Shown here in pieces: positions 51,752 through 64,000 of a DNA stretch of 64,000 nucleotides. How positions within the stretch are numbered: position 1 is the stretch's first letter; each line of letters starts with the position of its first letter. The stretch lies in NCBI RefSeq assembly GCF_014648555.1, contig NZ_BMRI01000023.1, positions 33,832-97,831 on the forward strand. Direction: 5' to 3'. This stretch comes from Kitasatospora griseola (lineage in GTDB: Bacteria > Actinomycetota > Actinomycetes > Streptomycetales > Streptomycetaceae). The position numbers and the translations under genes were made by a program. Under the pieces are notes generated by a model. That model searched no databases, had not been told where the DNA came from, and worked only from the letters and a program-made list of their open reading frames with translations.

Positions 51752-53268
51752 TGGTCCGCTCCGCTCGCGATGGTGGCCAGGACTCGCTCCGGGGTGAGTT
51801 CGCCGTCATTGTCGAGCTGGGCGACCATCCGGTGGTCGCGCAGCACGCCGATTCGATGGCTGAGCCGCAGCACCTCCTCCAGTTCGGCGGAGATGAACAG
51901 CACTGCCATGCCGTCCTCGGCGAGGTTCGCCACCAGCTTCTGGATCTCGGCCTTGGCACCGATGTCGATGCCGCGGGTGGGCTCGTCGAGGATCAGCAGC
52001 TTCGGGTCGGTGATCAGCCAGCGGGCGAGCAGCACCTTCTGCTGGTTGCCGCCGCTGAGGTTGCGCACCAGTGCCTCGGGGTGGCCGGGGCGGATGTCCA
52101 GGGCGCGGATCCAGCGCAGCGCGTAGGCGTCCTGCGCGGTGCGCGAAAGCGGGCGGGTCCAGCCGCGGGAGGCCTGCAGGGCCAGCACGATGTTCTCGCG
52201 GACGGTCAGTTCGCCGACCAGTCCCTCGGTCTTGCGGTTCTCCGAGCAGAACGCGATGCCGTGGGCGATCGCGTCGCGCGGGCTGCGCAGCGCGGTCACG
52301 GCGCCCTCGATCCGCAGGGTGCCGCCGTCGCTCTGGTCGGCGCCGAACAGCAGCCGGGCGGCTTCGGTCCGTCCGGAGCCGAGCAGTCCGGCCAGGCCGA
52401 TCACCTCGCCGGGGCGGATGTCGAGGTCGTACGGTTCGACGGCGCCGCGCCGGGTCAGCCGGTCGGCCTGCAGGAACGCCTTGCCGGTGGGGGCGGTGCG
52501 TTCGCGCCGCTTGCCGCCGCCGAGCTGGTCGAGTCCGGCGAGTTCGGCGCCGATCATCCGGGAGACGAGTTCGACCTGGTTCAGTTCGCCGGTCAGGTAC
52601 TCGCCCTCCAGGCGGCCGTTGCGCAGCACGGTCATCCGGTCGCAGATCTCGTAGACCTGGTCGAGGAAGTGCGAGACGAACAGGATCGCCACGCCCTGGT
52701 CGCGCAACCGCCGCATGACGGCGAAGAGTTGGCGCACTTCGTCGCGGTCCAGGCTGGAGGTCGGCTCGTCCAGGATCAGGACCTTGGCGGAGACGTCGAC
52801 CGCGCGGACGATCGCCACCAGCTGCTGGACGGCGATGGAGTAGCTGTTCAGCGGGGCGCTGACGTCGATGTCCAGGTCGATTCCGCGGACCCGTTCGGCG
52901 GCCCGGCGCCGCATCGCCGCCCAGTCGATCAGGCCGAACCGGCGGGGTTCGCGCCCGATGAAGATGTTCTCCGCGACCGAGAGGTTCGGGCAGAGGTTCA
53001 CCTCCTGGTAGACCGTGCTGATGCCGGCCCGTTGGGCCTGAAGCGGCCCGGCGATCCGCACCGGTTCGCCGGCCAGCTCGACCTCGCCGCCGTCCGATGG
53101 GTGGACGCCGGTGAGCACCTTGATCAGCGTGGACTTCCCGGCGCCGTTCTCCCCCATCAGGGCGTGCACCTCGCCGGGGAAGAGCCGGAAGTCGACCCCG
53201 TCCAGCGCCACCACCCCGGGGAACTCCTTGCGGATCCCCCGGACTTCCAGGACCGGTTGCTGCCGCAC
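51748..53268 (-). CDS. Sugar ABC transporter ATP-binding protein (two-domain)
   Basis: A 506-residue duplicated ATPase (RbsA/MglA/YtfR type). The first half has Walker A GENGAGKST and VLILDEPTSSLD; its signature region reads NSYSIAVQQLVAI, deviating from LSGGQ. The second half has GLLGSGRTE in place of Walker A, and LSGGNQQKV followed by LLILDEPTRGID. This asymmetry is normal for the family, where only the first site hydrolyses ATP well. The GTG start is at 53268. Confidence 0.95.
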   Translation of the reverse strand: MRQQPVLEVRGIRKEFPGVVALDGVDFRLFPGEVHALMGENGAGKSTLIKVLTGVHPSDGGEVELAGEPVRIAGPLQAQRAGISTVYQEVNLCPNLSVAENIFIGREPRRFGLIDWAAMRRRAAERVRGIDLDIDVSAPLNSYSIAVQQLVAIVRAVDVSAKVLILDEPTSSLDRDEVRQLFAVMRRLRDQGVAILFVSHFLDQVYEICDRMTVLRNGRLEGEYLTGELNQVELVSRMIGAELAGLDQLGGGKRRERTAPTGKAFLQADRLTRRGAVEPYDLDIRPGEVIGLAGLLGSGRTEAARLLFGADQSDGGTLRIEGAVTALRSPRDAIAHGIAFCSENRKTEGLVGELTVRENIVLALQASRGWTRPLSRTAQDAYALRWIRALDIRPGHPEALVRNLSGGNQQKVLLARWLITDPKLLILDEPTRGIDIGAKAEIQKLVANLAEDGMAVLFISAELEEVLRLSHRIGVLRDHRMVAQLDNDGELTPERVLATIASGADQ

Positions 53269-53333
53269 CCCGGCTCTCCTCTCGTGTCTCCCGGGCCGGG
53301 CCGCCCGAGGGCGGCCCGACCCGGCGGGGCAGG

Positions 53334-54317
53334 TCAGTACTGGCGGTTGGGCAGGGCCGCAGTGGCCTGCTCGGGAGTGAAGGCGCCCTCCTCGGTCTTG
53401 ATCCGCCGCGGCACGCTCTCACCCGCCTTGACCTTCTTCACCAGGTCCATCAGCTGGTCGCCGAGCAGCGGGTTGCACTCGACGTCGTAGTTGATCTTGC
53501 CCTGGCTCATCGCGGTGAAGGCGTCCTTGACGCCGTCGACGGAGACGATCCTGATGTCGGCGCCGGGCTTCTTCCCGGCCTCCTCGATCGCCTGGATCGC
53601 GCCCAGCGCCATGTCGTCGTTGTGCGCGTACAGCACGTCGATCTTCGGCTGGGACTTCAGGAAGGCCTGCATGACCTCCTTGCCCTTGGCGCGGGTGAAG
53701 TCGCCGGTCTGCGAGGCGACCACCTTGAACTTCGGCTCGCCCTTGACGGCGTCCGCGAAGCCGGACTTGCGGTCATTGGCGGGTGCGGAGCCCGTGGTGC
53801 CCTCCAACTGGACGACGTTCACGTCACCGGGCTTGCCCTGGTACTCCTTCACCAGCCAGTCGCCGGCCTTCTTGCCCTCCTCCACGAAGTCCGAGCCGAG
53901 GAAGGACACGTACAGCGACTCGTCCCTGGAGTCGACCGCGCGGTCGGTCAGGATCACCGGGATGTGCGCGTCCTTCGCCTCCTTCAGGACGGTGTCCCAG
54001 CCCGACTCGACCACCGGCGAGAAGGCGATCACGTCGACCTTCTGCTGGATGAACGAGCGGATCGCCTTGATCTGGTTCTCCTGCTTCTGCTGCGCGTCGG
54101 AGAACTTCAGCTCGATGCCGGCCTTCTTCGCCGACTCCTGGATCGACTTGGTGTTGGCCGTGCGCCAGCCGCTCTCCGCACCGACCTGCGAGAAGCCCAC
54201 GACGAGCTTGTGACCGGAACCCTTGCCGGCAGAGCCACCGCCGCCGCCGGAACCACACGCGGTGAGGACAGCGACCATCGCACCGGCGACCAGCGCCGCC
54301 GCAGCTCTCTTGGACAT
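53334..54317 (-). CDS. Sugar ABC transporter substrate-binding lipoprotein
   Basis: A 327-residue periplasmic-binding-fold protein (Peripla_BP_4). The signal and lipobox VLTAC with Cys21 mark a lipoprotein. The binding fold starts KLVVGFSQVGAESGWRTAN and contains VIAFSPVVESGWD, VILTDRAVDS and VLYAHNDDMALGAI. It is most like YtfQ (galactofuranose) and arabinose-type binders. It heads the four-gene transporter operon, 65 bases before the ATPase gene, with a LacI-type operator at 54480-54493. Confidence 0.94.
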   Translation of the reverse strand: MSKRAAAALVAGAMVAVLTACGSGGGGGSAGKGSGHKLVVGFSQVGAESGWRTANTKSIQESAKKAGIELKFSDAQQKQENQIKAIRSFIQQKVDVIAFSPVVESGWDTVLKEAKDAHIPVILTDRAVDSRDESLYVSFLGSDFVEEGKKAGDWLVKEYQGKPGDVNVVQLEGTTGSAPANDRKSGFADAVKGEPKFKVVASQTGDFTRAKGKEVMQAFLKSQPKIDVLYAHNDDMALGAIQAIEEAGKKPGADIRIVSVDGVKDAFTAMSQGKINYDVECNPLLGDQLMDLVKKVKAGESVPRRIKTEEGAFTPEQATAALPNRQY

Positions 54318-54479
54318 GTGAGGACTTCCTCTCGGGGATCGTCGATCGCACGGACGGCGGAGACCGGCCGGCGTTCACGGGACCGGGCGGGACGACCGGG
54401 GCCGGGGCCCGGCCGGGGAAGGCCCGTTATCTCGTCGATGTGAACGCGGCGTGGCGGCGCCGTTTCGCTCGAGTGAGAT

Positions 54480-54493
54480 TGTTAGCGTTCACA
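54480..54493. promoter_or_regulatory. LacI-type operator upstream of the sugar transporter
   Basis: TGTTAGCGTTCACA, extended to TT...AA on the flanks (54479-54494). It is 163 bases before the binding-protein ATG and divergent from the regulator gene. Confidence 0.75.
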
Positions 54494-54499
54494 ATCGGC

Positions 54500-55000
54500 T
54501 GCCACAAGCCCCGCCGCCGCCCGTTACCCAATCTTGACCGGCCATGCACACCCCTCCCCGGCACACGGCGCTCGCGCCCGAACCCGAACCGGCCGCGGGC
54601 CACGATCAAGTCACCTCGACCTCCTTGACGCCCCGCCACCACCATGCTTTCCTCCGTGTCACGACCTGGACACAGGACCGCTGTTGGCGATCACGGTCGC
54701 GCTTCCCCACTCCGAGAACGGCGCTCCACCGGCCGACGATCACGGTTGTCCGCCGCACTCCTGGCCGCGGTCGACACCGGCGACGCTTCGGCGCCGACGG
54801 TCGACACGGCCAGGTGGCGCGTCCCGGCGAACCGCAGCAGCGACCCGGCCGCCTCCGCAACCCTGGCCGTCAACCCGGGCAGGCTGCCGTACGCCTATCG
54901 GAGCGCCGCCCCTTCCGCCGCTGGCGACCGACTTGAACTTCCTTACTGCACAAGCTGGTTGGCGCGGAACCACAGCCGCCGCCGATCAACCCTCGCCCAC
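54500..55000. other. Intergenic stretch between two operators
   Basis: About 500 bases between the transporter and regulator operators. Frames are open in places, but none shows an SD with family-like sequence. No gene or strong dyad is recognised. The length is unusual for a divergent promoter region. Confidence 0.45.
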
Positions 55001-55014
55001 TGCGCGAGGTCAAT

Positions 55015-55028
55015 TGTGAGCGTAAACA
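55015..55028. promoter_or_regulatory. LacI-type operator upstream of the regulator gene
   Basis: TGTGAGCGTAAACA, flanked by AT-rich bases, 114 bases before the regulator start. This suggests autoregulation. Confidence 0.72.
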
Positions 55029-55141
55029 ATAATCGGCGGTACCCTGAAGCACCGGCACGAGGCCACTGCCGCTCCCCCTTGCTCTGCACGAGGCGGGCCG
55101 GCCGCCCGGTGGTTGTCCGCAGTCATTGAGGGAGAGTCGAG

Positions 55142-56173
55142 TTGGGGACCGAAACGGCCGACCTGGAGTCGCGTCAGCCGGTGATGGCGGACGTTGCGAA
55201 GCTGGCAGGGGTGTCGCACCAGACGGTGTCGCGGGTCCTCAACGGCGCGCCGCACGTCCGGCCGGGCACCCGGGACCGGGTGCTCGCCGCCATCCGGGAG
55301 CTCGACTACCGGCCGAACTCGGCCGCCCGGGCGCTGGTCACCCGCCGCTCGCAGACCCTGGGCGTGGTCAGCTTCGAGTCCACGCTGTACGGGCCCGCCT
55401 CGATGTTGGACGGCATCGAGCGGGCGGCCCGAAGCGCCGGGTACTTCGTCAGCGTCGCCAGCCTGCGCTCGCTGGACAGCCGCTCCGTCCAGGAGGCCGT
55501 CGACCGGCTGCGCGACCAGGGCGTCGAAGGAGTGGTGGTGATCGCCCCGCAGACCTCCGCGGTCAGCGCCGTCGCCAAGCTCTCCAGCTCGATCCCGGTG
55601 GTCGCGGTCGGCTCCGGCACCCGCTCCAGCATCCCGACGGTCTCGGTCGACAACCTCTCCGGAGCGGTCGCGGCCGCCCAGCAACTCCTCGACCTCGGCC
55701 ACAGCACCGTCCATCATCTGGCCGGCCCGGCGGGCTGGCTGGAGAGCCAGGACCGCCAGGAGGGTTGGCGCCGCACTCTGGAGGCCGCCGGCGCGCGCGT
55801 ACCCGCCGTGGAAACCGGCGACTGGAGTGCCCGGTCGGGCTACGAGGCGGGCCAGCGGATCGCCGCGCTCGCCGACGTCACCGCGGTGTTCTGCGCCAAC
55901 GACCACATGGCCCTCGGCCTGCTGCGCGCTCTGCACGAGGGCGGCCGCTCGGTACCGGACGACATCAGTGTGGTCGGCTTCGACGACATCCCTGAAGCCG
56001 CCTACTTCATCCCTCCGCTCACCACCGTCCGGCAGGACTTCGGCGAACTCGGCCGCCGCGCCCTGGAATTGCTGGTGGCCGAGCTCAGCGGCGCGACACG
56101 GCCCAGTGCCCGAGTACGGGTCGCCCCGGAAATAGTGCTGCGCCGCAGTACCGGCCCGGTCCACCGCGCCTGA
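55142..56173 (+). CDS. LacI-family transcriptional regulator (probable arabinose/hemicellulose regulator)
   Basis: 343 residues. The helix-turn-helix (about 15-35) reads MADVAKLAGVSHQTVSRVLN, with hinge-helix residues near YRPNSAARALVTRR. The sugar-binding core (about 65-340) includes VSVDNLSGAVAAAQQLLDLG, AVFCANDHMALGLLRAL and ISVVGFDDIPEAAYF. It is divergent from the pentose transporter and flanked by matching operators, so it likely represses the ara genes until arabinose or an oligosaccharide binds. The start is TTG at 55142 after GGGAGAG; an internal ATG at 55184 is an alternative. Confidence 0.93.
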   Translation: MGTETADLESRQPVMADVAKLAGVSHQTVSRVLNGAPHVRPGTRDRVLAAIRELDYRPNSAARALVTRRSQTLGVVSFESTLYGPASMLDGIERAARSAGYFVSVASLRSLDSRSVQEAVDRLRDQGVEGVVVIAPQTSAVSAVAKLSSSIPVVAVGSGTRSSIPTVSVDNLSGAVAAAQQLLDLGHSTVHHLAGPAGWLESQDRQEGWRRTLEAAGARVPAVETGDWSARSGYEAGQRIAALADVTAVFCANDHMALGLLRALHEGGRSVPDDISVVGFDDIPEAAYFIPPLTTVRQDFGELGRRALELLVAELSGATRPSARVRVAPEIVLRRSTGPVHRA

Positions 56174-56280
56174 CCGCATCCACCGGCCGGGCCGACAGCG
56201 ACGACCCGGCCCGCCCCCGTGGCAGTACCGCGCCCGGGTCCGGCCGCGCAGCCCCTGCTCGGCACGCCCGCAGCGAAAGG

Positions 56281-56323
56281 CCTGCCGACGGCCTTCTCGT
56301 TTCTCGGCACGCCGTCCGGCAGG
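56281..56323 (+). terminator. Intrinsic terminator after the LacI regulator
   Basis: CCTGCCGACGGC (56281-56292) pairs with GCCGTCCGGCAGG (56311-56323) with one bulged base and an 18-base loop. Confidence 0.65.
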
Positions 56324-56329
56324 CCCGGA

Positions 56330-56730
56330 AGAAGGAGTGCGCGCCCGCCGCGGCCTGACGCCCCGTCGGCACTGCGGGCCGACCCGTCGGCGGCGGCCGG
56401 GCTCAGCCGCGCGGGCCGTGGATCAGTGGTTGGCGTTTGACCCGTTCCACGGGCAGGTCATCGCCGGCGCCTCGACCGTGCCGAAGGAGACCGACCTTCG
56501 TCCGATGCCGTGTCCGGCCATGCCGGCCCGCGGCCAGGTCCGGATGAAGCACCTGCTGCAGACCCGGCCGGTGGACGGCGTGAGGTCGGCGTCCCTGCGC
56601 GGGGACGATCCGCTCACCCGGCCGGCCCCGGGGACCGGCGTCCCCGCGGTGTTCGGTCGCCAGGGCGATCCGGGCACGCCCCGGTGCGCCCGCCGGCCAT
56701 CCATGATCGTCAACTCTCGCTGATTTACCG
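56330..56730. other. Intergenic region without a recognised gene
   Basis: About 400 bases between the regulator terminator and the cellulase promoter. Short frames occur on both strands but lack SD sequences and family resemblance. Confidence 0.45.
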
Positions 56731-56734
56731 CCTC

Positions 56735-56764
56735 TTGACGCATCACCGGTCCGGCTGGCTTCAT
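56735..56764 (+). promoter_or_regulatory. Candidate promoter of the GH9 gene
   Basis: TTGACG (56735-56740), an 18-base spacer, then CTTCAT (56759-56764). The CebR-type box begins 10 bases after it, where a bound repressor would block elongation or start. Confidence 0.5.
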
Positions 56765-56773
56765 TGGGGCGTC

Positions 56774-56787
56774 TGGGAGCGCTCCCA
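56774..56787. promoter_or_regulatory. CebR-type operator
   Basis: TGGGAGCGCTCCCA is a perfect 14-bp palindrome, identical to the known binding site of the cellobiose/cellotriose sensor CebR of streptomycetes. It lies 56 bases before the GH9 start. Confidence 0.85.
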
Positions 56788-56842
56788 CGGCGTGTGCTCC
56801 CACCCCCTGCACTCCTCTCCCCACCGAAGGAAGGCCCCACCC

Positions 56843-59326
56843 ATGCCTCCCGTCCCCTCCGGCCGCGGGCTGCCCCGACGCGCGGCCGCCCTGCTCACCG
56901 GCCTGGCCCTGGCCGCCGTCGGCCCGACCGTCACCGCGCTCGCCCCGGCCACCGCGTCGGCCGCCACGTCGGCCGCCACGGCCGCGGACTTCCCGGTCCG
57001 GGTGAACCAGCTCGGCTACCTGCCGGACGGCCCCAAGCGGGCCACGGTGGTCAACTCCGCGACCACCCCGCTCGCCTGGCAGTTGCGCGATGCCTCCGGC
57101 GCGCAGGTCGCGGCCGGCGCCACCACCGTGCACGGCGCCGACCAGGCGTCCGGGCAATCCACCCACCTGGTGGACTTCGGCGCGTACGGCGGCACCGGCA
57201 CCGGCTTCACCCTGGTCGTCGGCGGCGCGGCCAGCCACCCGTTCGACATCTCGGCGTCGCTGTACGACGGACTGCGCGCCGACAGCCTGAACTTCTTCTA
57301 CCAGCAGCGCAGCGGCATCGCGATCGACGCGGCCCTCGCCGGCGGCAGCGCGTACGCGCGCCCCGCCGGGCACCTGGGAGTGGCCCCGAACAAGGGCGAC
57401 ACCGGCGTGCCGTGCCAGACCGGGGTGTGCGACTACCAGCTGGACGTCCGCGGCGGCTGGTACGACGCCGGCGACCAGGGCAAGTACGTCGTCAACGGCG
57501 GCATCGCGACCTGGGAGCTGGTCAACTCCTTCGAGCGCGCGCGCCGTTCGGGCGGCGACGCGGCACTCGGCGACTCCACCCTGCGGGTGCCCGAACGCGG
57601 CAACGGGGTGCCGGACGTCCTGGACGAGGCCCGGTGGGAGCTGGAGTTCCTGCTGCGGATGCAGGTCCCGGACAGCAAGCCGATGGCCGGGATGGCCTTC
57701 CACAAGATCCACGACGCGCAGTGGACCGGTCTGCCGACCCGCCCCGAACTCGACGACCAGCAGCGCGAGTTGCACAAGCCGTCGACCGCCGCCACGCTCA
57801 ACCTGGCCGCCACCGCCGCCCAGTGCGCCCGGGTCTACGCACCGTACGACGCCGCCTTCGCCGCCCGCTGCCTGGACGCGGCCCGCCGCGCCTGGACGGC
57901 CGCCAGGGCCAACCCGAACGTCCTCGCCCCGGCGACCGACAGCACCGGCGGCGGCGCGTACGAGGACGCCGACGTGTCCGACGAGTTCTACTGGGCGGCA
58001 GCCGAACTCCTCGCCACCACCGGCGAGTCGCAGTACCGGGACGCCGTCGTCTCCTCGCCGCTGCACAGCAAGCCGGTGGACGGGTTCTGGTGGGGCGGCA
58101 CCGCGACGCTCGGCCGGATCACCCTGGCCACCGTGCCTGGTGTGGCGCTGCCCGCGGATGACGTGACCCGGCTGCGCGGCCTGCTGACCTCGGCCGCCGA
58201 CGGCTACCTCGCCACCATGGCCGGCCAGGGCTACGCAGTGCCGATCGCCGCCGACGCCTACGTGTGGGGGTCGAACAGTTCAGTCGCCAACAACGCGATG
58301 GTGCTGGCGGTCGCCTACGAGCTGTCCGGCGCCGCCCGGTACCGGACCGGCGCACTGGAGACCATGGACTACCTGCTCGGCCGCAACGCCCTGGACCGCT
58401 CCTACGTGAGCGGCTACGGCGAGCGGGCCTCGGAGAACGAGCACCACCGGTTCTGGGCGCACCAGAACGACGCCTCGCTGCCGCACCCGCCGGCCGGCTC
58501 CTTCGCGGGCGGCCCGAACGCCGGCCTGGAGGACCCGGTCGCCAAGGCCCAACTGGCCGGCTGCGCACCGGCCGCCTGCTACATCGACGACATCGGCTCG
58601 TACTCGACCAACGAGGTGGCGATCAACTGGAACGCCTCGCTGGCCTGGCTGACCGCGTTCGCCGCCGAGCGGCGCGCGACCCCGACGGCGCCCGCGGTGC
58701 AGGTGACGCCGACGGCGGTGACCGTCCCCGAGGGCGGCTCCGCGAGCGTGGGAGTGAAGCTCTCGGCCGCCCCCGCCCAGAACGTCACGGTGACGGTCAC
58801 CCGCACCTCGGGCGACACCGACCTGTCGGCGGCCACCGCCCCGCTGGTCTTCACCCCGGCCAACTGGGCCACCGCGCAGCAGGTTTCGCTGTCGGCGGCG
58901 CAGGACGCGGACACCCTCGCAGGCAGCGCGGTGTTCACGGCGGCCGGTCAGGGCGTCCAGGCGGCGACCTTCACGGCGACCGAGGCGGACGACGACACGG
59001 CTCCGCCCACCGCCGCCTGCGCGGTGGCGTACAAGGTGGAGAACGCCTGGGGCAGCGGGTTCACCGCCACGGTGACCGTGAAGAACACCGGGTCCGCCAC
59101 CGTCTCCGGTTGGACCCTCGGGTGGAGCTTCGGCGGCGACCAGCGGATCTCCAACGCCTGGAACGCCACCGTGTCGCAGGCCGGCAGCTCCGTGACCGCG
59201 CGGGATGCCGGGTGGAACGGAACCCTGGCGCCCGGCGCGAGCGCGAGCTTCGGCTTCCAGGCGTCGTACTCCGGCGCCAATCCGGCACCGGCCCGGTTCA
59301 CCCTGAACGGCGCCGACTGCGCCTGA
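56843..59326 (+). CDS. Secreted GH9 endoglucanase with Ig-like and CBM2 domains
   Basis: 827 residues. Signal peptide (about 1-42), N-terminal Ig-like cellulase domain (about 47-135, [16 protein letters not shown]), then the GH9 catalytic domain (about 150-610). The nucleophile/base pair lies in [14 protein letters not shown] (D208, D211). [12 protein letters not shown] is the His/Arg motif, and NEVAINWNA has the acid E591. [17 protein letters not shown] module (about 617-715) and a C-terminal CBM2 (about 725-827, with conserved Trp residues) follow. It cleaves beta-1,4-glucan outside the cell. The ATG has GAAGGAAGG upstream and a CebR box in the promoter. Confidence 0.96.
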   Translation: MPPVPSGRGLPRRAAALLTGLALAAVGPTVTALAPATASAATSAATAADFPVRVNQLGYLPDGPKRATVVNSATTPLAWQLRDASGAQVAAGATTVHGADQASGQSTHLVDFGAYGGTGTGFTLVVGGAASHPFDISASLYDGLRADSLNFFYQQRSGIAIDAALAGGSAYARPAGHLGVAPNKGDTGVPCQTGVCDYQLDVRGGWYDAGDQGKYVVNGGIATWELVNSFERARRSGGDAALGDSTLRVPERGNGVPDVLDEARWELEFLLRMQVPDSKPMAGMAFHKIHDAQWTGLPTRPELDDQQRELHKPSTAATLNLAATAAQCARVYAPYDAAFAARCLDAARRAWTAARANPNVLAPATDSTGGGAYEDADVSDEFYWAAAELLATTGESQYRDAVVSSPLHSKPVDGFWWGGTATLGRITLATVPGVALPADDVTRLRGLLTSAADGYLATMAGQGYAVPIAADAYVWGSNSSVANNAMVLAVAYELSGAARYRTGALETMDYLLGRNALDRSYVSGYGERASENEHHRFWAHQNDASLPHPPAGSFAGGPNAGLEDPVAKAQLAGCAPAACYIDDIGSYSTNEVAINWNASLAWLTAFAAERRATPTAPAVQVTPTAVTVPEGGSASVGVKLSAAPAQNVTVTVTRTSGDTDLSAATAPLVFTPANWATAQQVSLSAAQDADTLAGSAVFTAAGQGVQAATFTATEADDDTAPPTAACAVAYKVENAWGSGFTATVTVKNTGSATVSGWTLGWSFGGDQRISNAWNATVSQAGSSVTARDAGWNGTLAPGASASFGFQASYSGANPAPARFTLNGADCA

Positions 59327-59333
59327 GCACCCG

Positions 59334-59366
59334 CTGCCCGCCGCACCGTCACGGTGCGGCGGGCAG
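59334..59366. terminator. Bidirectional intrinsic terminator
   Basis: A perfect 15-bp stem (59334-59348 with 59352-59366) with a 3-base loop, starting 8 bases after the GH9 stop. It separates convergent genes. Confidence 0.92.
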
Positions 59367-59513
59367 ACCGGTTCTCAGCAGCAGGCCGAGGAGGACGCCG
59401 GCCGCGGGCCCCGCGCACCACGGTGGCCATCGGAATCAACCCCGACAGCCGGCCCGCCGGAGCGCCCGCTCACGGGGTGCCTCGGCGGGCCGGCCGGCCA
59501 CGGTGTGCCGGCG

Positions 59514-60857
59514 TCAGCCGCCCAGCTTCCACTGCTGGTTGCTGCCGCCGCTGCAGCTCCACAGTTGCACGGGCGTGCCGTCTGCGGTGCCGAGCCCGGC
59601 CACGTCCAGGCAGAGCCCCGACTGCGCCCCGGTGATCGTGCCGTTCGCGTTCACCTGCCACTGCTGGTTGGGCTGGCCGTTGCAGGACCACACGATCACC
59701 TTGGTGCCGTTGGTGGTGCCCTTGGCGTTGGCGTCCAGGCAGAGCATGCTGCCGCCGACGGTCACGGTCAGCTGGTTCGACGCCGTGCGGGTCCAGGTCT
59801 GGTCCGCGGCCCCGGTGCAGGAGTGGATCTGCTGCTGGGCGCCCGCCGCCGCGTTCGTGCCGGTCAGGCATTTTCCCGCGGCCACCGCGCGCAGCGCGCC
59901 GCTCGTGCTGCCGGAGGAGGCCGTGTCCAGGCCCATGAAGTGGACCGCGTTGGCGGCCATTCCCGCGCCCTGGACCGGGAGTTGGTGCCCGGCCCCGGCG
60001 ATGCTGTACGCCTCGACCTGGGTGCCGGCGCCGTTGTTGTACCGGGTCCTGGTCCAGCCGGAGGCGGGGGTGTCGGTGGCCGACGGCGTCTGGCTCACGC
60101 CGAGGACGTCGGTCCACTGCTTGATCTCTTCACCGAGGTTGTTGTAGCTCAGGACGGTGTCGGCCGTCCCGTGCCAGAGCTGCACCCGCGGCCGCGGACC
60201 GGTGTAGCCGGCGTAGGCGTTCCGCACCAGGCCGCCCCACTGCTGCGCGGTCATCGACACCTGTCCCTGCGCGCAGGGGCCGTTCCAGCCGCGCACCGAG
60301 CCGGTGTGGAAGCAGTGGTGGGGCACGCCCATGAACGCCGCACCGGCCTTGAACACGTCCGGGTGGTCGGCGAGCATCACGTTGGTCATCATGCCGCCGG
60401 AGGACTCGCCGGTGACGTACACGGCATCGGGATTGCCGCCGTAGTGCTGCTCGGTGTAGGTGATCATCGACATCAGCCCGACCGGGTCACTGCCGCCGCC
60501 CCGGGTCAGCGCCTGGTCGGAGGAGACGTCCCAGCAGCTGCCGTTCGGGTTGGTCGACGGATAGATCACAAGGAAGCCGTACTGGTCGGCCAGCGCGCCG
60601 AAGTCGGTGCTCGAGTACATGTACGGGCCGTTCCCCTGGCAGCCGTGCATGGCCAGCAGGATCGGCGGGTCGGGCTTGACCGAGGCCGGCACGTACAGGT
60701 GCATCAGCAGGCCGGTCGGGTTGGTGCCGAAGTTCGTGATCTGGGTCAGCGAGGCGGCGGCGGCCCGTGGGGCCGTCTGCAGGTTCAGGCCCACCGCCAG
60801 GGCGAGCACGGCGAGAACGGCGATCAGCCTGGATGCGAACGAACGGGATCGGGACAT
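59514..60857 (-). CDS. Secreted CE1/PHB-depolymerase-family esterase with C-terminal CBM13
   Basis: 447 residues. Signal peptide (about 1-34) and an alpha/beta esterase domain (about 36-305) with LLAMHGCQGNGPYM (oxyanion loop), TGESSGGMMTN (Ser nucleophile) and GAGHQLPV (His). A ricin-type beta-trefoil CBM13 (about 315-447) follows with three repeats ending in QxW (QTW, QQW, QQW). In this setting it probably removes acetyl or feruloyl groups from xylan. The ATG at 60857 has GAGAGGT upstream. No LacI-type 14-mer was found in its promoter, unlike the neighbouring xylan genes. Confidence 0.92.
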   Translation of the reverse strand: MSRSRSFASRLIAVLAVLALAVGLNLQTAPRAAAASLTQITNFGTNPTGLLMHLYVPASVKPDPPILLAMHGCQGNGPYMYSSTDFGALADQYGFLVIYPSTNPNGSCWDVSSDQALTRGGGSDPVGLMSMITYTEQHYGGNPDAVYVTGESSGGMMTNVMLADHPDVFKAGAAFMGVPHHCFHTGSVRGWNGPCAQGQVSMTAQQWGGLVRNAYAGYTGPRPRVQLWHGTADTVLSYNNLGEEIKQWTDVLGVSQTPSATDTPASGWTRTRYNNGAGTQVEAYSIAGAGHQLPVQGAGMAANAVHFMGLDTASSGSTSGALRAVAAGKCLTGTNAAAGAQQQIHSCTGAADQTWTRTASNQLTVTVGGSMLCLDANAKGTTNGTKVIVWSCNGQPNQQWQVNANGTITGAQSGLCLDVAGLGTADGTPVQLWSCSGGSNQQWKLGG

Positions 60858-61052
60858 GGGACCTCTCCGTCGGGTTTGCCTTGAGCGTGAGAAGGTTCCG
60901 GCGCCACCACGGATGAAGTGCCCACGATACTCGGGCCGGGCCGGCGTCCGCGTCAACCACCGCCGCGGCGGCACGGTGGACGCCCGGACGCCGGCCCGCC
61001 AACTGCGGATTCACCGATCGCGGGAGACCCAGGCTCCCGCTGTACGGCGTGA

Positions 61053-64000
<2,948 letters not shown>

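Noticed and set aside
54534-55019. 161-codon plus-strand frame between the two operators
   Set aside because: Composition is Arg/Pro/Ser-rich without hydrophobic core pattern, and there is no SD. It spans a regulatory region.
56337-56723. 128-codon frame upstream of the cellulase
   Set aside because: No start signal and no recognisable motif; it overlaps an equally long frame on the other strand.

Overview
The window is very GC-rich, has strong third-position G/C bias, uses GTG and TTG starts often, and carries gene families and riboswitches typical of Streptomycetaceae (Streptomyces or Kitasatospora). Examples are an rpfA-type Rpf/LysM gene under a c-di-AMP riboswitch, DUF1876, DUF3040 and DUF4291 proteins, Ku with a stand-alone LigD polymerase domain, and secreted glycoside hydrolases with CBM2/CBM13 modules. 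No tRNA, rRNA, CRISPR array, insertion sequence or phage module was recognised. It reads as ordinary chromosome with a carbohydrate-utilisation island at the right end.

Left part (1-21.6 kb): relics of a chitin-binding domain and of a DUF664/DinB protein flank an orphan ATP-synthase b-subunit gene. A ZTP (pfl) riboswitch precedes glyA. Then come a tyrosine phosphatase, membrane and MFS transporter genes, the c-di-AMP riboswitch with rpfA, an AurF-like diiron oxygenase, an RluA-type pseudouridine synthase, and a 1039-residue PAS/GAF/SpoIIE/HATPase signalling protein. A small secreted protein with a His cluster and about eleven heptapeptide repeats follows. A three-gene minus-strand operon (glutamine-synthetase-like, aldehyde dehydrogenase, SDR) fits a gamma-glutamylation route for ethanolamine or polyamines.

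Magnesium locus (21.8-25.3 kb): an M-box riboswitch is followed by a well-translated-looking 29-codon upstream ORF starting with acidic, proline-containing sequence. A soluble PRC-barrel/MgtE-N/CBS protein and an Nramp-family transporter lacking the canonical DPGN and MPH motifs come next. Together they suggest a Mg2+-regulated uptake unit with two layers of leader control.

Middle part (25.3-44.1 kb): mostly single housekeeping or accessory genes. They include a beta-lactamase-like hydrolase, a RibD-like reductase, a secreted M1 aminopeptidase, a translationally coupled 57-aa protein plus DUF1876 pair, an HD hydrolase, and a uridine-kinase-like protein with no Walker A motif. DNA repair genes (Nei-type glycosylase; divergent LigD-Pol/Ku), MTA phosphorylase, acetyltransferases and a divergent AhpD/pirin pair complete it.

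Right part (44.3-64 kb): an L-arabinose/hemicellulose island. araB-araD-araA-galM and a four-gene sugar ABC transporter are on the minus strand, and a LacI-family regulator is divergent. Five near-palindromic 14-bp sites of the form TGTKAGCGYTMACA lie upstream of araB, the transporter, the regulator gene, a GH10 xylanase and a GH62 arabinofuranosidase, suggesting one regulon for debranching, cutting and import. A GH9 cellulase instead carries a perfect CebR-type box, so cellulose degradation appears to be controlled separately.
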